NCBI RefSeq assembly: GCF_003026105.1
Contig: NZ_PYNW01000002.1
Coordinates: 62,001-126,000 of the forward strand
Reading direction: 5' to 3'
DNA from: Photobacterium sp. GB-56
GTDB lineage: Bacteria > Pseudomonadota > Gammaproteobacteria > Enterobacterales > Vibrionaceae
DNA: 64,000 nt
The notes beneath the pieces were generated by a model. The model saw only the letters and a list, made by a program, of their open reading frames with translations, ran no database searches and had not been told where the DNA came from. Shown piece after piece: positions 38,172 to 46,250 of this stretch. Numbering within the stretch: the first letter of the stretch is position 1; every line of letters begins with the position of its first letter. Made by a program: the position numbers and the translations under genes.

Positions 38172-39788
38172 ATGAAAGCCTTCTTTAGTAAACTATCGCA
38201 AGCAGTAATGCTACCGATAGCGCTATTACCAGCTGCTGGTATTATGCTTGGTCTTGGTGGTAGCTTTACCAACCAAAGCATGATTGATGCGTACAATATT
38301 GGTATTTTGCAAGACGGAACACTTTTAAATAGTTTCTTACAGGTTATGACTGCAGCGGGCGGTATCGTTTTTGCAAACCTACCATTAATGTTCGCATTAG
38401 CAATTGCGATTGGTTTTGCACGTGCTGAAAAAGGTGCAGCAGCACTCGCTGCAACAATTTCTTACTTGGTAATGAATGTTGCGATTGCGAAAACGCTTTC
38501 TGTTGCTGGCATGGTCGACACAACTAACAACACTGTTGTGTTAATGGGCAACCATTACGCGGGGGTGTTAGAAAACGTATTAGGCATTCAAAATACGCTA
38601 AGTATGGGTGTGTTTGGTGGTCTTATCGCTGGTGGTATTACTGTTATTCTGCATAATAAATACCATGATGTTAAGCTTCCTGAGTTCCTAGGCTTCTTTG
38701 GCGGTGCTCGCTTTGTTCCTATCGTTAGTGCGTTCTCTGCATTGTTCTACGGTATTGCGCTAGTATTTATTTGGCCTTACATCGGTGCAGCATTTGGTTC
38801 TATCGGGGCAACACTGGGTGAAATGACTGCATCTGGTCACGGTTATATTGCCTCTTTCATCTTCGGTATTATTGAACGTGCGCTTATCCCTGTTGGTCTA
38901 CACCACGTATTCTACCTTCCACTATGGCAGACAGAGATTGGCGGTACTGTAGAAATTGCAGGTCATGTTTATAAAGGGACACAAAATATCTTCTTTGGCT
39001 CTTTAGCTAACGGTGATTATTCTCAGTTCTCTTCAACTAACTTCATGACAGGTAAATTCCCATTCATGATGTTTGGTCTACCTGCTGCTGCATACGCGAT
39101 GTACACATTGGCAGATAAAGAGAATAAGAAAGAGGTTGGCGGTCTATTGTTCTCTGTTGCGCTAACAGCGTTCCTAACGGGTATTACCGAGCCGATTGAA
39201 TTTACATTCCTTTTCCTATCTGCGCCGCTTTACTACTTTATTCACGTACCACTAGCTGGTCTATCGTTCATGATCATGGACTTGCTAAATGTGAAAGTGG
39301 GTATGACGTTCAGTGGTGGTTTCATTGACTTTGCACTGTTTGGTATGCTTCCTGGCCTAACCGGAACTGAAAACCACTGGTACTACATCCCACTACTAGG
39401 TTTAATTTATGGTCCTGTATACTTCTTGTTATTCCGCTGGTTTATTCTGAAGTTTGATATCAAGACACCGGGTCGTAAAGGGAGCGCTGTTGCGGTTGTA
39501 CGTAAGAAAGATTACCAAGCAGCAAAAGCGAATGGTTCTGATGACAGCCAAATCGATGAAATGATCGAAGCGCTAGGCGGTAAAGATAACATCGTTGACG
39601 TTGATGCATGTATTACGCGTTTACGTATCACAGTTAAAGACGGTGAGCTTGTTAAAGATAATAAATACTGGACTGAGAACTTAGGTGCTAAAGGCTTAGT
39701 AAAAGTCGGTGGTACGGGTATCCAAGCTATCTACGGTGCACAAGCGGCTGGATTTAAAGCTCAAATCAATTCAAAACTTGGTAAGTAA
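38172..39788 (+). CDS. PTS transporter subunit IICB, glucose/maltose family (PtsG-like)
   Basis: PTS sugar permease, 538 residues, with the IIC membrane domain first (about 1-435) and the IIB domain last (about 460-535, phosphorylation-site Cys in DACITRLRI). The order and motifs (LPIALLPAAGIMLGLG, FGIIERALIPVGLHH, TGITEPIEFTFLF, DIKTPGR) place it with glucose and maltose permeases such as PtsG and MalX. It carries no IIA domain, so IIA-Glc (Crr) is the likely partner. An RDD gene follows 7 bp later. Confidence 0.88.
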   Translation: MKAFFSKLSQAVMLPIALLPAAGIMLGLGGSFTNQSMIDAYNIGILQDGTLLNSFLQVMTAAGGIVFANLPLMFALAIAIGFARAEKGAAALAATISYLVMNVAIAKTLSVAGMVDTTNNTVVLMGNHYAGVLENVLGIQNTLSMGVFGGLIAGGITVILHNKYHDVKLPEFLGFFGGARFVPIVSAFSALFYGIALVFIWPYIGAAFGSIGATLGEMTASGHGYIASFIFGIIERALIPVGLHHVFYLPLWQTEIGGTVEIAGHVYKGTQNIFFGSLANGDYSQFSSTNFMTGKFPFMMFGLPAAAYAMYTLADKENKKEVGGLLFSVALTAFLTGITEPIEFTFLFLSAPLYYFIHVPLAGLSFMIMDLLNVKVGMTFSGGFIDFALFGMLPGLTGTENHWYYIPLLGLIYGPVYFLLFRWFILKFDIKTPGRKGSAVAVVRKKDYQAAKANGSDDSQIDEMIEALGGKDNIVDVDACITRLRITVKDGELVKDNKYWTENLGAKGLVKVGGTGIQAIYGAQAAGFKAQINSKLGK

Positions 39789-39795
39789 TTAGGCA

Positions 39796-40266
39796 ATGAG
39801 CAGCTTTTCGTTGAAATACAGACGTGTCGGTACATTTATGATTGATATGGCTATCGTGCAGATGTTTGCAATGATCGTCAAAGATATCTTCCTTGCAGTG
39901 GTTGGTTATATTACCAATGGTGCAGGAGTATCGTTATCACTTAACGATACGATGGCGCTACCAGTATTGTTACTGTTAATTATCGGCATCATGGCTTTAT
40001 TTATTGGTGTCTTTATGGGGTATCACTGGTTGTGTTATCGGTTACTCGGCACTTCACTATCACGTGCTTTGTTAAGTGTGAAAGTGATATCTAGCGATGA
40101 TGAGCTGCTAACAAAGCAACGTTATTTAAAGCGTGAGTTTGATAAGATTTATCTATGTATTGCTACATTAGGATTATATCCCCTCTATGCTGGTGTGCAA
40201 TATCTTACGTTTACCAATCCACCTTGGCATGACAAAAAAAATCATACAACAGTGGTAGAGCGATAA
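39796..40266 (+). CDS. RDD family membrane protein
   Basis: A 156-residue protein with the RDD fold: RRVGTFMIDMAIV at residues 9-21 gives the first Arg and Asp, followed by helices near 15-40, 55-90 and 110-130. YHWLCYRLLGTSLSRALLSVKV matches the second conserved block of the family. RDD proteins are poorly understood; some act as ion exchangers. It starts 7 bp after the PTS gene and shares its terminator, so it is likely co-transcribed. Confidence 0.82.
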   Translation: MSSFSLKYRRVGTFMIDMAIVQMFAMIVKDIFLAVVGYITNGAGVSLSLNDTMALPVLLLLIIGIMALFIGVFMGYHWLCYRLLGTSLSRALLSVKVISSDDELLTKQRYLKREFDKIYLCIATLGLYPLYAGVQYLTFTNPPWHDKKNHTTVVER

Positions 40267-40267
40267 A

Positions 40268-40302
40268 TAAAAACCGCAGTGAAAACTGCGGTTTTTTTTT
40301 AT
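40268..40302. terminator. Bidirectional terminator between the RDD gene and lysO
   Basis: A perfect 11-bp stem (40270-40280 with 40285-40295) with a GAAA loop, T run downstream and A run upstream. Confidence 0.92.
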
Positions 40303-40307
40303 CACAG

Positions 40308-41207
40308 TTATAGTGATAAGAAGAATAAAATGAAAACGGGGACTAACAGGCTAAGAATAAAGCCACTGACAATAGCGATAGGTACACAGCGCACACCTCC
40401 TGTACTTTGAATGACGGGGAGGGTGAAATCCATAGCAGTTGCCCCAGCATAACCAATAGCTGTATTGGGATAACGATGGATAAGGAGTGGGATTAATATT
40501 AGCGCAAGTATTTCACGTAGTAGCTCGTTAAGAAAAGCGGCACCACCAAATACACTTCCTAAACCGTCGCCAATTAAAATACCCGTGAGAGAATACCAAC
40601 CAAATCCCGATGCCATAGCCAAGCCATGGTTAAGTGGAATATCGAGAATAAATGCAGCGATGATCCCACCAAGAAAAGATGTGCTAATAATAACCGCAGC
40701 TATAATCATCCCTTTTTTATTGAGCACTATTTGTTTTAAGGTCATACCACTATTACGTAATTGGATGCCAATAAAAAACAGTAATAGTAATAAAATAGCT
40801 TCACTAGCTTGATCAACCCATGACAAATCGACATTGAGTAATAGACCTACGATCAACCCTGCTGCAACAACAAAAACCAATTTAACCGATTCCATCATCA
40901 TTTTTGCCATCGGTAAATGATGGTGTCCATCAAACGTTTGTGTTGGCCATAAACGGTCTAAAAAAGGGAGTGCAGCAAGGTTACATACACTGATTGAGAT
41001 GAAAAATGTCATGGTGTAGATAAGGATTTGGTTTAAGTTTTGGCTGAGATTATCTAGCGCAGCTAAGCTTAATCCCATTAATGTCAAAATGACCAAGACT
41101 AAGCGGCTAGTTTGAGCATTAATAAAATCGAGGTGCTTTTTATTATGAATAGGGATGAGGTAGCCAATAATAAGCGGCAAAAAGATAAGTAAAATCCCAG
41201 ACAACAT
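40308..41207 (-). CDS. lysO: Lysine exporter LysO family protein
   Basis: Inner-membrane protein of the DUF340/LysO (YbjE) family, 299 residues with about eight helices. It is close to E. coli LysO: GILLIFLPLIIGYLIP at the start, FFIGIQLRNSGMTLKQIVLN near residue 140, ALAMASGFGWYSLTGIL near 195 and GATAMDFTLPVIQ near 255. LysO exports lysine and the antimetabolite thialysine in E. coli. No lysine riboswitch is visible in the short upstream region. Confidence 0.9.
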   Translation of the reverse strand: MLSGILLIFLPLIIGYLIPIHNKKHLDFINAQTSRLVLVILTLMGLSLAALDNLSQNLNQILIYTMTFFISISVCNLAALPFLDRLWPTQTFDGHHHLPMAKMMMESVKLVFVVAAGLIVGLLLNVDLSWVDQASEAILLLLLFFIGIQLRNSGMTLKQIVLNKKGMIIAAVIISTSFLGGIIAAFILDIPLNHGLAMASGFGWYSLTGILIGDGLGSVFGGAAFLNELLREILALILIPLLIHRYPNTAIGYAGATAMDFTLPVIQSTGGVRCVPIAIVSGFILSLLVPVFILFFLSL

Positions 41208-41385
41208 ATTAGTCCTTAAATATATTCAGAGGGTGAGTAATTTATTTGCTAGAGGATTTGGTTCAATAACACAAAATAACCAGCAATAATGAATTCATTT
41301 ATTTATATTTTTAACAGAAAGTGAATGTAACACAGCGATAAAGAAGGAGTATATAGGCAAGTGGGGGGCTTATAGATGGATGTTT

Positions 41386-41417
41386 CCCCTTCTTTTTAAG
41401 TAAGAAAAAAGAAGGGG
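41386..41417. repeat. 12-bp inverted repeat downstream of the HDOD gene
   Basis: Arms 41386-41397 and 41406-41417 pair perfectly (CCCCTTCTTTTT and its complement). T residues lie inside the stem rather than after it. It may be a terminator or 3' stability hairpin for the HDOD gene. Confidence 0.6.
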
Positions 41418-41429
41418 GTGGGGATTAGG

Positions 41430-42353
41430 TCAGAATCCACTTTCACGAACGATGTTTTTCACTCGTTGATTAAATTCGTGAGTAGGTAAATTAGTCAATT
41501 CATACATAACTTCAGCTCCTACAAGGTCAAGCTCAACATCATTTTCGTCGATAGCATCATCGTTATTCTTAAATAATAATAAATGGTGTGCCATACGGGC
41601 GATATCAAGATAACTCAACGTATCGTTATTCTCTCCATAAGGCTGTCGTTTATTAGAGGCGATTTCAAGATAATCATTATCAAATCCCCATTCTTTTAAT
41701 ACGATCAAACTTGTTTTCATGCAGGTTTCTTTGAAAATATATTTGGCAATATCGATATCGAGGTAATTATCGTTTTCAATATAATTAAGATATTCGTAGA
41801 TTAAACTAAAGATACCAATATCAGCGAGCAAGCCTGTTAATAACGCTTTTTCTGGTTCTATTTTTAAGGGGGTGTCACTGTGCTTTATCAAGCTTTGACA
41901 AATCAGAGCCATCGTACCTGCAAATTGGCGTGAGCGAATCGCACTTTGGCTGAGCAGTTGATTACACGCGAAGTTTTCAGTTTTTACTTTTCGTAATTCG
42001 GCAACTGCTTGAGCGGTGGCGATATCACGGACCCGTAACAATCCAAGGCGAGAGACCGCAGTAAGAAGATCGTTACAGACAACATTACGGCGGTTAAATA
42101 ATACCGTATTAGATGTTCGAATAATGGTAGCGGTTAAAACGGGATCATCAAGTAGTAAATCAGCCACGTCATGAATGGTGCTTTCATCATCATTACATAA
42201 CTGATGTAGCTTCATTAGCACATCAGGGATTGGAGGAAGCTCCAGCTTATTTTGCTGCGCAGATTGTTTTACTAAGTTACAAAACTCAGATTCCAACGCT
42301 TTTATTTGATGATCACGGCTATGTTTTAACCAAAAAAAAGATAAATGCGACAT
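41430..42353 (-). CDS. HDOD domain-containing protein
   Basis: A 307-residue soluble protein with an HDOD domain over about residues 35-240: LPPIPDVLMKLHQL, then LLLDDPVLTATIIRTSN and AVSRLGLLRVRDIA, followed by LLTGLLADIGIFSLIYEYL. HDOD proteins lack the full metal-binding set of HD hydrolases and usually act as signalling scaffolds in motility, cyclic-di-GMP or stress pathways. No receiver or GGDEF domain is fused. The partner is unknown. Confidence 0.85.
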   Translation of the reverse strand: MSHLSFFWLKHSRDHQIKALESEFCNLVKQSAQQNKLELPPIPDVLMKLHQLCNDDESTIHDVADLLLDDPVLTATIIRTSNTVLFNRRNVVCNDLLTAVSRLGLLRVRDIATAQAVAELRKVKTENFACNQLLSQSAIRSRQFAGTMALICQSLIKHSDTPLKIEPEKALLTGLLADIGIFSLIYEYLNYIENDNYLDIDIAKYIFKETCMKTSLIVLKEWGFDNDYLEIASNKRQPYGENNDTLSYLDIARMAHHLLLFKNNDDAIDENDVELDLVGAEVMYELTNLPTHEFNQRVKNIVRESGF

Positions 42354-42477
42354 GTAAAACTAATCTTATAAAGTAATAATCAAATTCTATCGTTTCATAG
42401 CCTTATCGAGTAGTTTATCACGTAATTTATTTGAAGTGAGTAGGTTATAAATTAATAAAGAACTGATATTAATCCCA

Positions 42478-43065
42478 CTAATGGTTTAAATTTTTATCTT
42501 GAAGTAACTTTATTAAAAAACGAATGGCCAGATTAGGCGTTTTTTGATGAATCAGCATTTGCTTATATTTTACTTCTATTGGTAGAACTTCTAACCAGCG
42601 TTGACAGACCCACGTCATATCATCAAACAATGGTGTTGGATATAAATTTTCCATTTCTGGTTGAGAAGAATAAAGTTGCTTTAATCGTTGAGCTAAACAC
42701 TGGTTACTCGTTGTCGTTTTAGAGGGGGCCCAAGTGCTAACAGGCATACATTCAGCAACCAAAAGCTTATCATCCTCAATCTTAATTTGTTCTATTTTTA
42801 GAAGATCGATACCTTCTACCGTAATACCCAATAAATCGCCTTCGAGTCGGTTGAAGTCAATAATTTTAACGTGCGTACTTAATGCAGGAACATCTTTAAT
42901 TTCACTGTGCTCACGTTCGTTATCTATCATTGCCATGACAAACCCTTTTTTAGAAATAAGGGCTTCTTTCACCATACGAATATGACGAGCTTGTGCAATT
43001 TTTAGTTGTGTCCTTCCATCGGGAAGAATGTGGTTTGCATATGGGAACAATGGGATTTTTTTCAT
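42478..43065 (-). CDS. LON substrate-binding domain protein
   Basis: A 195-residue stand-alone protein resembling the N-terminal substrate-binding domain of Lon protease: IPLFPYANHILPDGRTQLKIAQARHIRMV at the N-terminus and a beta-rich middle including VEGIDLLKI. No ATPase or protease domain follows. Such proteins are widespread; their role is unknown. It is divergent from tfoX across 305 bp. Confidence 0.82.
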   Translation of the reverse strand: MKKIPLFPYANHILPDGRTQLKIAQARHIRMVKEALISKKGFVMAMIDNEREHSEIKDVPALSTHVKIIDFNRLEGDLLGITVEGIDLLKIEQIKIEDDKLLVAECMPVSTWAPSKTTTSNQCLAQRLKQLYSSQPEMENLYPTPLFDDMTWVCQRWLEVLPIEVKYKQMLIHQKTPNLAIRFLIKLLQDKNLNH

Positions 43066-43370
43066 ATCTCCAGAGCATACTCTTTTTGCTGTAAATACCT
43101 TAAAGATAGTCGGTGCTGATAATAATGATGATAGATATGCAATTCATTATTGATTCTTGCGTGATAAATGCTGCAAATCTAGTTTGATTACATTATTTTG
43201 CGACAAAAAATATGCGAGTAATCTCATCTTTGGCTGCTGCTTATTTAATCTACAATGCTTAAGAGCATACAATTGCTCTGTCGAATAATTAACAATCTAA
43301 TCTATTGTTTGGCTAGGTTATTTGACGTGTTTGGAATAATTGATTATCACCACATTATGGAGAATTAGTT
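43066..43370. other. Intergenic/leader region upstream of tfoX
   Basis: It holds the promoters of the divergent LON-domain gene and tfoX. A possible tfoX -10 (TACAAT near 43251) has a TTTGGC-like -35 upstream. It would give a leader of about 110 nt carrying the hairpin described separately. I see no GEMM-type cyclic-di-GMP riboswitch. Confidence 0.45.
43262..43279 (+). promoter_or_regulatory. Hairpin in the tfoX leader
   Basis: AGAGCA (43262-43267) and TGCTCT (43274-43279) form a perfect 6-bp stem with a 6-nt loop in the likely tfoX 5' leader. In V. cholerae the tfoX leader is opened by the small RNA TfoR; whether this hairpin has that role is inference. Confidence 0.45.
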
Positions 43371-43970
43371 GTGACATCACCAAAGGAAGATTATTTAAAT
43401 TATTTAAACAAATTCGGAGAACAAGAAAAACGATCCATGTTTGGTGGAACTGGAGTATTTATAGACGGTGCGATGTTTGCGATAGTTACACCGGCGTCTA
43501 TGTATATTCGAGGTGGCGAAAAACTGGATCCTGAGTTAATAATGTTAGGTTGTGCGAAATTTAAACATATAAAGAAAAGCAAAACGGCAACAGTTAATTA
43601 TTACGAAATAAGAGATCTTTTTGAAAAAGATCCGCAGGTTTGTAATCAATTGGTCGCTAAATCGATTGAGTTTTCATGTAAAGATAAGGCATTTAAACAG
43701 TCTGGTGCGAATAAACGTTTACGTGATTTACCCAATATGCGATTAACGCTTGAAAGAATGGTGAAACGAACGGGTGTATTAGATGTATCTACTTTTCTAG
43801 AGTTGGGTGCAGTCAATGTTTATCGCAAAGTATGCGAACACCATGGAGAAGAAGTCAATCGTAATTTGTTATGGATTTTTGCTGGTGCTGTCAAAGGATG
43901 TCACTGGCAGTTATTAACTGACGAGTATAAATCAGGCTTGCTTGAGCAATACCGTAGTACAACTAATTAA
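43371..43970 (+). CDS. tfoX: Competence regulator TfoX (Sxy family)
   Basis: Regulator of natural transformation genes in Vibrionaceae, acting with CRP at competence promoters. The 199-residue protein has the N-terminal domain motif KRSMFGGTGVFIDGAMFAIV near residue 20 and the C-terminal motif RLRDLPNMRLTLERMVKRTG near residue 118, then WIFAGAVKG. It resembles the TfoX rather than the TfoY branch (YIRGG, KKSKTATVNYYEI), judged from memory. The start is GTG at 43371, preceded by GGAGAA. Confidence 0.86.
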   Translation: MTSPKEDYLNYLNKFGEQEKRSMFGGTGVFIDGAMFAIVTPASMYIRGGEKLDPELIMLGCAKFKHIKKSKTATVNYYEIRDLFEKDPQVCNQLVAKSIEFSCKDKAFKQSGANKRLRDLPNMRLTLERMVKRTGVLDVSTFLELGAVNVYRKVCEHHGEEVNRNLLWIFAGAVKGCHWQLLTDEYKSGLLEQYRSTTN

Positions 43971-44058
43971 TTGACGTTATTCGGGGAGTAGTATTTATAG
44001 CTGAGCCCCGATCATTTTCTTGTTATGCTTGCTACTAGATTTTTAATGTGGCGGTATT

Positions 44059-44964
44059 ATGCAACTTTCTAACCTTTCTGGTTCTGTACTTTCAGGTTTA
44101 CACTGTTTTCTTATCGCAGCTGAACAAATGAGCTTCACACGTGCTGCTGAAGTTCTATTTTTAACTCAAAGTGCAGTTAGCCATAAAATTAAAAACCTTG
44201 AAGAAGCATTAGGCGTCCAGCTGTTTATTCGCCAGCCCCGCAAGCTCATCCTCACAGATGAGGGATTTCGTTTAAAACAAGTGCTAGCTGCGAACTTTGG
44301 CGATATTGCACACGAAATACGTGATTTGAAAAATGTTGAGTTAAGCGGCGATATAAATATTTCTGTACCCCCAACGTTTGCTCAAACTTGGTTATTACCC
44401 CGCTTAAAATCCTTTATAGATCTTTATCCCATGCTACGTATTCATTTGCGAACCCGTAATGAACTTGTTGATTTTCAAACGGAAAGTTTTGATTGCGCGA
44501 TTTATTTTGGTAAAGGGGAATATCAAGGTTTGCATTCGTGTAAATTAATGGATGAAGCGATGCAGCCCGTTTGTAGCCATGATTATGCTATTACAAATGA
44601 TCTTTATGATAACCCTGAAGGTTTAATGCAATGTTTATTACTCCATGATGCTGCGCCGTGGGCTAGAGCTGGGCGGAATGATGAATGGCAGCTATGGGCT
44701 GAGCAATACGGTACGCAATTACCTGAATCGGAATGTACATTTGATCGTTCCGATTTGGCTTTACAAGCGGCTGAATGCGGGATCGGTGTTGCCATGGGGA
44801 GGCACTCATTTATTGCTGAAAGGTTAGTGGAAAAACGGCTAGTTACACCTTTTGATATGATGGCACCTTCACCTTTTAGTTATTATGTCGTGTGTCGACA
44901 TAACATGCAAAATACCCCTAAAATAAAAGCTTTTAGTGATTGGTTATTCAGTGAGATTGGTTAA
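44059..44964 (+). CDS. LysR-family regulator, DsdC-like
   Basis: A 301-residue LysR-type regulator. The winged helix-turn-helix is at about residues 12-70 (SFTRAAEVLFLTQSAVSHKIKNLE) and the effector-binding domain at about 95-300. The segment LLHDAAPWARAGRNDEW followed by FDRSDLALQAAECGIGVAMGR resembles E. coli DsdC, the D-serine deaminase activator. dsdX and dsdA are not in this window, and the next gene, ldhA, is convergent. The effector and targets are therefore open. Confidence 0.82.
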   Translation: MQLSNLSGSVLSGLHCFLIAAEQMSFTRAAEVLFLTQSAVSHKIKNLEEALGVQLFIRQPRKLILTDEGFRLKQVLAANFGDIAHEIRDLKNVELSGDINISVPPTFAQTWLLPRLKSFIDLYPMLRIHLRTRNELVDFQTESFDCAIYFGKGEYQGLHSCKLMDEAMQPVCSHDYAITNDLYDNPEGLMQCLLLHDAAPWARAGRNDEWQLWAEQYGTQLPESECTFDRSDLALQAAECGIGVAMGRHSFIAERLVEKRLVTPFDMMAPSPFSYYVVCRHNMQNTPKIKAFSDWLFSEIG

Positions 44965-45003
44965 GATCATCTAAATATTCTTTATTTAAATCAATTTCAT
45001 AAA

Positions 45004-45041
45004 TAAAAATGCCGCTAAATTTTTATATTTAGCGGCATTAT
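45004..45041. terminator. Bidirectional terminator between the LysR gene and ldhA
   Basis: A perfect 12-bp stem (45006-45017 with 45026-45037) between convergent genes, with A and T tracts on its sides. Confidence 0.88.
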
Positions 45042-45044
45042 TTA

Positions 45045-46037
45045 TTAATCTAACACTTCATTTCCTGATACTTTACCTTGATCAAAATCAGACAGATTTT
45101 GCAGCGTAGTTTCAGCAATATTGCCCAAAGCTTCTTCTGTTAAAAAGGCTTGGTGTCCAGTGAAAAGTACGTTGTGGCAAGATGATAAACGACGAAATAC
45201 ATCATCTTGAATCACATCATTCGACTTATCTTGGAAGAATAAATCTTTCTCATTTTCATATACATCGACACCCAACGCACCAATACGTTGTGATTTTAAC
45301 GCTTCAATAGCATCACTTGATTTAATTAAACCACCACGACTGGTATTAATGATCATTACGCCATCTTTCATTTTGTCAAAGGCGTGTTGATTTAACATAT
45401 GATAGTTTTCCTTCGACATCGGACAGTGCAGAGTAATTACATCCGATAAACGATAGATTTCATCAAGGCTAGTATAAGTTACCCCTAATTCAATCGCAGC
45501 AGGATTTGGGTATGGGTCAAAGGCTAGAATATTCATGCCAAAGCCTTTTAAAATACGAATCGTTGCTAAGCCAATTTTCCCCGTACCCACAACACCAACG
45601 GTTTTACCGTGGAAGTTATAACCTGTTAGGCCATCAAGCGAAAAATTGGCATCACGCGTGCGTTGATAAGCACGATGAATATGGCGATTAAGGCTCAACA
45701 TTAAGCCCAAGGTATGTTCCGCAATAGACTCGGGTGAATAAGCGGGAACACGTACAATTTGTAGCCCTAACTTTTTGGCTTCCTCTAAATCAACAAGATC
45801 GTAGCCTGCACAGCGCATCGCAATGACTTTAACCCCTTGTTTCGCTAAACACTTTAAGACTGGCGCACTAAGATCATCATTAACAAATGCACAAACAGCA
45901 TCAAACCCTTCACTCATTTTCGCTGTTTGTAGATTCAGCGGGAAATCGAAGTAAGTAATATCATGGCTAAAGGATTTATTTACTTTAGAAAAAGATTCTT
46001 GGTCGTACTTTTTTGAGCTAAATAGAGCTATTTTCAT
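45045..46037 (-). CDS. ldhA: D-lactate dehydrogenase (fermentative)
   Basis: NADH-dependent D-2-hydroxyacid dehydrogenase that reduces pyruvate to D-lactate. The 330-residue protein follows E. coli LdhA closely: VNDDLSAPVL near residue 52, IAMRCAGYDLVDL with a catalytic-loop Arg near 80, VGTGKIGLATIRILKGFGM near 150, NTSRGGLI near 235 and TGHQAFLTEEAL with the catalytic His near 297. It is cytoplasmic. It is divergent from the YdgA-type gene. Confidence 0.95.
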   Translation of the reverse strand: MKIALFSSKKYDQESFSKVNKSFSHDITYFDFPLNLQTAKMSEGFDAVCAFVNDDLSAPVLKCLAKQGVKVIAMRCAGYDLVDLEEAKKLGLQIVRVPAYSPESIAEHTLGLMLSLNRHIHRAYQRTRDANFSLDGLTGYNFHGKTVGVVGTGKIGLATIRILKGFGMNILAFDPYPNPAAIELGVTYTSLDEIYRLSDVITLHCPMSKENYHMLNQHAFDKMKDGVMIINTSRGGLIKSSDAIEALKSQRIGALGVDVYENEKDLFFQDKSNDVIQDDVFRRLSSCHNVLFTGHQAFLTEEALGNIAETTLQNLSDFDQGKVSGNEVLD

Positions 46038-46176
46038 AAGACTAAATTACCTTATTTATTCATTATTATATTCTGTGCTGTTAATACCATATCAAAATAC
46101 TCTGGTATTGATAGGAAAAGTATCAAAAATAGACATTGCAAGGATGATCTGTTTTTTTCGTTATCAGTGAGTTCTA

Positions 46177-46188
46177 GTTGACGTCAAC
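46177..46188. promoter_or_regulatory. 12-bp perfect palindrome between ldhA and the YdgA-type gene
   Basis: GTTGACGTCAAC is self-complementary and lies in the 213-bp divergent promoter region. It could be an operator for either gene. No known regulator is assigned. Confidence 0.35.
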
Positions 46189-46250
46189 CCTTTAAAAAGT
46201 TGATGATATAGTCATATGTTTGCACTTAAATTTATTAATTAGGATTCAAT

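Noticed and set aside
43066-43370. Possible cyclic-di-GMP (GEMM) riboswitch upstream of tfoX
   Set aside because: Such an element precedes tfoY, not tfoX, in V. cholerae, and no GEMM consensus is seen here.
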